Of a stretch of 64,000 nt of DNA, positions 61,205 through 64,000 are shown in pieces; the stretch's first letter is position 1; each line of letters opens with the position of its first letter. Made by a program: the position numbers and the translations under genes. Under the pieces are notes generated by a model. It was given only the letters and a program-made list of their open reading frames with translations, was not told where the DNA came from and ran no database searches. This DNA is from Hippopus hippopus (Eukaryota > Mollusca > Bivalvia > Cardiida > Cardiidae): assembly GCA_946811185.2 (NCBI GenBank), contig OX328103.1, positions 26,890,172-26,954,171 of the forward strand, given 5' to 3'.

Positions 61205-61779
61205 GAATAGTTCTTTGTCCGGAGCATAACTTTGTCATCTCCAGTCCGATTGACTTGAAACTTGGCATTTGTGTTTGTTGCAATAATATGGAGTGCAGTG
61301 TGAAAGAACCATAACTCCACCTCGTACTGTCTATGAGTTATTTCCCTTTGATCATCATTTTTACAGCATTTTCTGCTTGTCCAGAATATAAATTTGTCAT
61401 CTGCAGCCTGAACATCTTCAAATTTGGTATGCATGATTGTTGAAAATTACGGAGTGCAGTGCACAAGAACCATAACTCTTCCTAGCATGAATTTTGAGTT
61501 ATTCCCCCTTTGACCTTCATTTTTATTGCATTTCTTGCTTGTCCGGAGCAAAACTTTGTCATCTTAAGTAGGAATGACTTGAAATTTGGTATGCTTATTT
61601 GTTGCAATATTTGGAAGTGCAGTGCACAAGAATTGTAACTCTACCTCGTGCTATCTTTGAGTTATTTCCCTTTGAATGTCATTTTTACAGCATTTAGTGC
61701 TTGTCCGGAATATAACTTTGTCATCTAAAGTCAGAACGACTTCAAACTTGGTATGCATGTTTGTTGCAATATTACCGAT
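61205..61779 (+). repeat. Tandem repeat, ~160-bp unit (same family as 21321-22224)
   Basis: TTGTCCGGAGCATAACTTTG and its variants recur near 61215, 61376, 61540 and 61700. The array is interrupted by the 2.2-kb GGCCTAAA-ended element and resumes at about 63977 with GAGTACAGTGCACATGAACA. Confidence 0.9.
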
Positions 61780-63975
61780 GCCTAAAAAAAAAATATCTGT
61801 GTTTCGGGTTTCAGTCCTAGATGCAGTAGGTAGGGTCGGTCAGGAAAAAAAAAATTTTTCCAGTCTTTTTTTTTTTTTTTTTAATACATGAACCATGTCA
61901 AGATTTCAAAAATAGAGATTTTAGCTTCCACTTATTATTGTTTTATACAGAAATTTGTGTAAATTCACTGTTTCAATTAATTATTAAAGATGTAAAGAGA
62001 GTTTTAAGTGTCTCTGATCGGACGATGCCAAAATGGCCTTTGTTGTGTCATTGGGTTTCGCGTTTTTTTTCCAGCGCTCTTTTATCAATGCCAATTAATT
62101 TTTTAGGAGTATTACCTCATAATTTGTCTTGAATTTGTCAATTATGGTAGCAGGTAACATTCAAACCTATCACTTTACACCAGATAAGTGGACCAACATC
62201 TATATCACGTTTTCATAATTGACTCGCCAGGTTCACGAGCTGTGATAAACAGAGCAGCGCGCGTTTTTCACATTTGTTACTGAATGTGTTTATTAAAGCC
62301 CATTATTTTGCCGTATGCATGTGAGCTAGACTATTTCATATGGAGCTTTAGCCGATAATCACATGCACCAGATTGACTCTAAGAAAGATAATTTTTGAGC
62401 GTCACAAACGTTCATTTCAACTTTCCAAGCGTCAAAACCCGGAGTCACTGGTCATATGAAAATGCTGCACTTTCGCTACTCTCTTGTAGTTGTTGACTGC
62501 AGGAGGCAAGTTTTAGTCCCAGGGAAGGGACGCTTGAAATCATACAGTGTGATACAATCTTATCGGCTTTTATACCCCTTAATTTGCCTAAATGTTGCGA
62601 TATCAGATAAAGACCCGTGCCTAGATTTCTTTTTAATTCCTAATTTTTCAATTTTTGTAAATTGGCTACCTCACCGGGTGGCTAACGCATATCATATTGG
62701 TTATACAACGAGAAATATGTCACTTTTTTTCTTTTAATGCAAAACTGGCAGCCTGTTCGGCCGTCGCTAAATACATATGGATTTGTAGACCGACCAGTTT
62801 TGGAGCAGTACCTGTTTTTGAACCCGAAATGATATCCCACTTTCCTTGCGAACTATAAAGTGAATGACGTCACCATTTTGTGTCAACTGCTTGTTTGAAT
62901 GTAAATAACGGAGTAACCACTGTTAATTTACGAAATGCAACAAAAGCAGACAGTATCCATGTTTCTAAAGGAAAGATTAGTTTTAGTGACAAATTTCTTA
63001 TTACCATTTTAAACTCGATACGTGCCCAATTTAAATTCTCCGTTTAAAGTTCAAGTTTAATCCTGAAAAGTTCCCAACATGTGACATAGTGTAGATGCCA
63101 AAAAGTCAAATAACCATACTGGAATAATGTGACAAGATTCTGATCTATATTTAGATCAGAGAATTTCGTGACCTATTTCGTTCTGTCACTTATGACTGAA
63201 CAATTTTTCCAGAACACTCGCTGCTACTGAGAGTACAACCCTTTTATAAAGACACTCAATATTTTCAGATACTTTATGAGATAAGTTTTTGAAAAATTCC
63301 TAATCTGTCCTCAAAGGTGCATGTGAACTGACAGAAGGCACCAAAAGGTCTTAATTTTAGCTATTCAGGTATTGTAGGGCTACTGTAAAGAAAGGGCCAA
63401 TGGCCGCCTTGACTTTTATCTGTCCCCTTCATTGCGCTTCAGAAACTGAAGACAGTTGACTTAGAACTGGTCATTTATGCTGTTCAGAACAGTTCATTCT
63501 CGTGACAGTTAACATTTTAGTTGAGTTTGGTGCACACGATGTTTTTCAGTTCTTTAATACATGTTCATGAACTGTTCTATAGATAGTGAAGGCCACGAAA
63601 TGAGAGCACTAAATTTCGTGCGTGATTCCCGAGTTTGCAGATGGGGCGTGGCAAAGTTGACGTTTGATTGATTGGCATTTTATGGCGTGTACGCATGTTT
63701 GGTATGTAACTAGACAAAACCTAGTTTGTTATCGATCTTCGTATCAACTCTTTTGGACGGCTACGGGACATACAACAGGTGTTAGTATATTTCGATGCAG
63801 ACGAGTGACAGGGAACGAAATTGCAACAGCCAAAAAGTACCGGGATGTACCAAGATCGCACCTAACAATTATTATTTTTTTTTCGATCGTAGTGGAAAAA
63901 AAAGTTTAGGGTCGGCAGCATTTTTCTAGGTAGGGTCGGGAAACCCAAAACACAGGTATTTTTTTTTTTTAGGCC
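61780..63975. mobile_element. GGCCTAAA-ended TIR element, ~2.2 kb
   Basis: Left end GCCTAAAAAAAAAATATCTG then TGTTTCGGGTTTC. Right end inverted: AGGCCTAAAAAAAAAAATAC then CTGTGTTTTGGGTTTCCCG. AGGTAGGGTCGG boxes sit inside both ends. It lies within a ~160-bp tandem array whose text continues across it. The interior (~61900-63600) is the dispersed family also found inverted at 44750-45900. No transposase. Shares its end design with 11042-13527. Confidence 0.7.
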
Positions 63976-64000
63976 TGAGTACAGTGCACATGAACAATAA

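Overview
This is eukaryotic, AT-rich, repeat-dominated DNA. I could not identify a host protein-coding gene, rRNA, tRNA or CRISPR array. The organism is most likely a bivalve mollusc. The evidence is repeat style: hairpin-led elements running into (GTCC)n and ~135-170-bp tandem cores (the 'pearl'/Helentron style known from bivalves), very frequent MITEs, and non-LTR retrotransposons with a C-terminal Cys-Cys-His-Cys motif. This assignment is inference from repeat style, not from a host gene.

Layout. 1-9065 is a satellite array of ~181-bp monomers. It is arranged as a three-monomer, ~543-bp higher-order repeat that is well homogenised on the left and decays into single divergent monomers on the right. 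A TAGG/TTGG simple repeat (9085-9590) and two decayed monomers close its edge. 10062-21320 is a mosaic of nested DNA transposons and tandem repeats. It holds many copies of a ~225-bp palindromic MITE (called MITE-P here), a 2.5-kb GGCCTAAA-ended element, a 1.24-kb CAGT-ended element, and a 1.2-kb hAT-like element that splits a MITE-P copy. At 21321-30390 a hairpin-led element with ~161-bp tandem units is split by a 7.2-kb TIR element sitting in a TA site.

The dominant large-scale structure is a direct duplication: 25087-44183 (copy 1) and 46796-58900 (copy 2). Removing insertions leaves a shared core of about 11.2 kb in each, with roughly 1-2% base differences by eye. Copy 1 alone carries four extra insertions: a Helentron-like element (30554-31702) and three 5'-truncated LINEs (32007-33889, 35605-37104, 40349-43755). 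Copy 2 alone carries one foldback/hAT-like element (57723-58637). Each copy therefore supplies the empty site for the other's insertions, so element boundaries and target-site duplications can be read directly. A false tandem made from two haplotypes during assembly remains a serious alternative.

The only substantial intact coding sequence is the LINE ORF2 at 40351-43497: partial endonuclease, complete reverse transcriptase with FADD, and the C-terminal C-C-H-C motif. A broken Tc1/mariner transposase relic occurs once in each duplicate. 58901-64000 is nested repeats: the interior of a 6-bp-TSD TIR element, three different ~157-165-bp tandem families in a row, and a 2.2-kb GGCCTAAA-ended element in the last array. 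The window works as a record of layered mobile-element activity rather than a gene neighbourhood.
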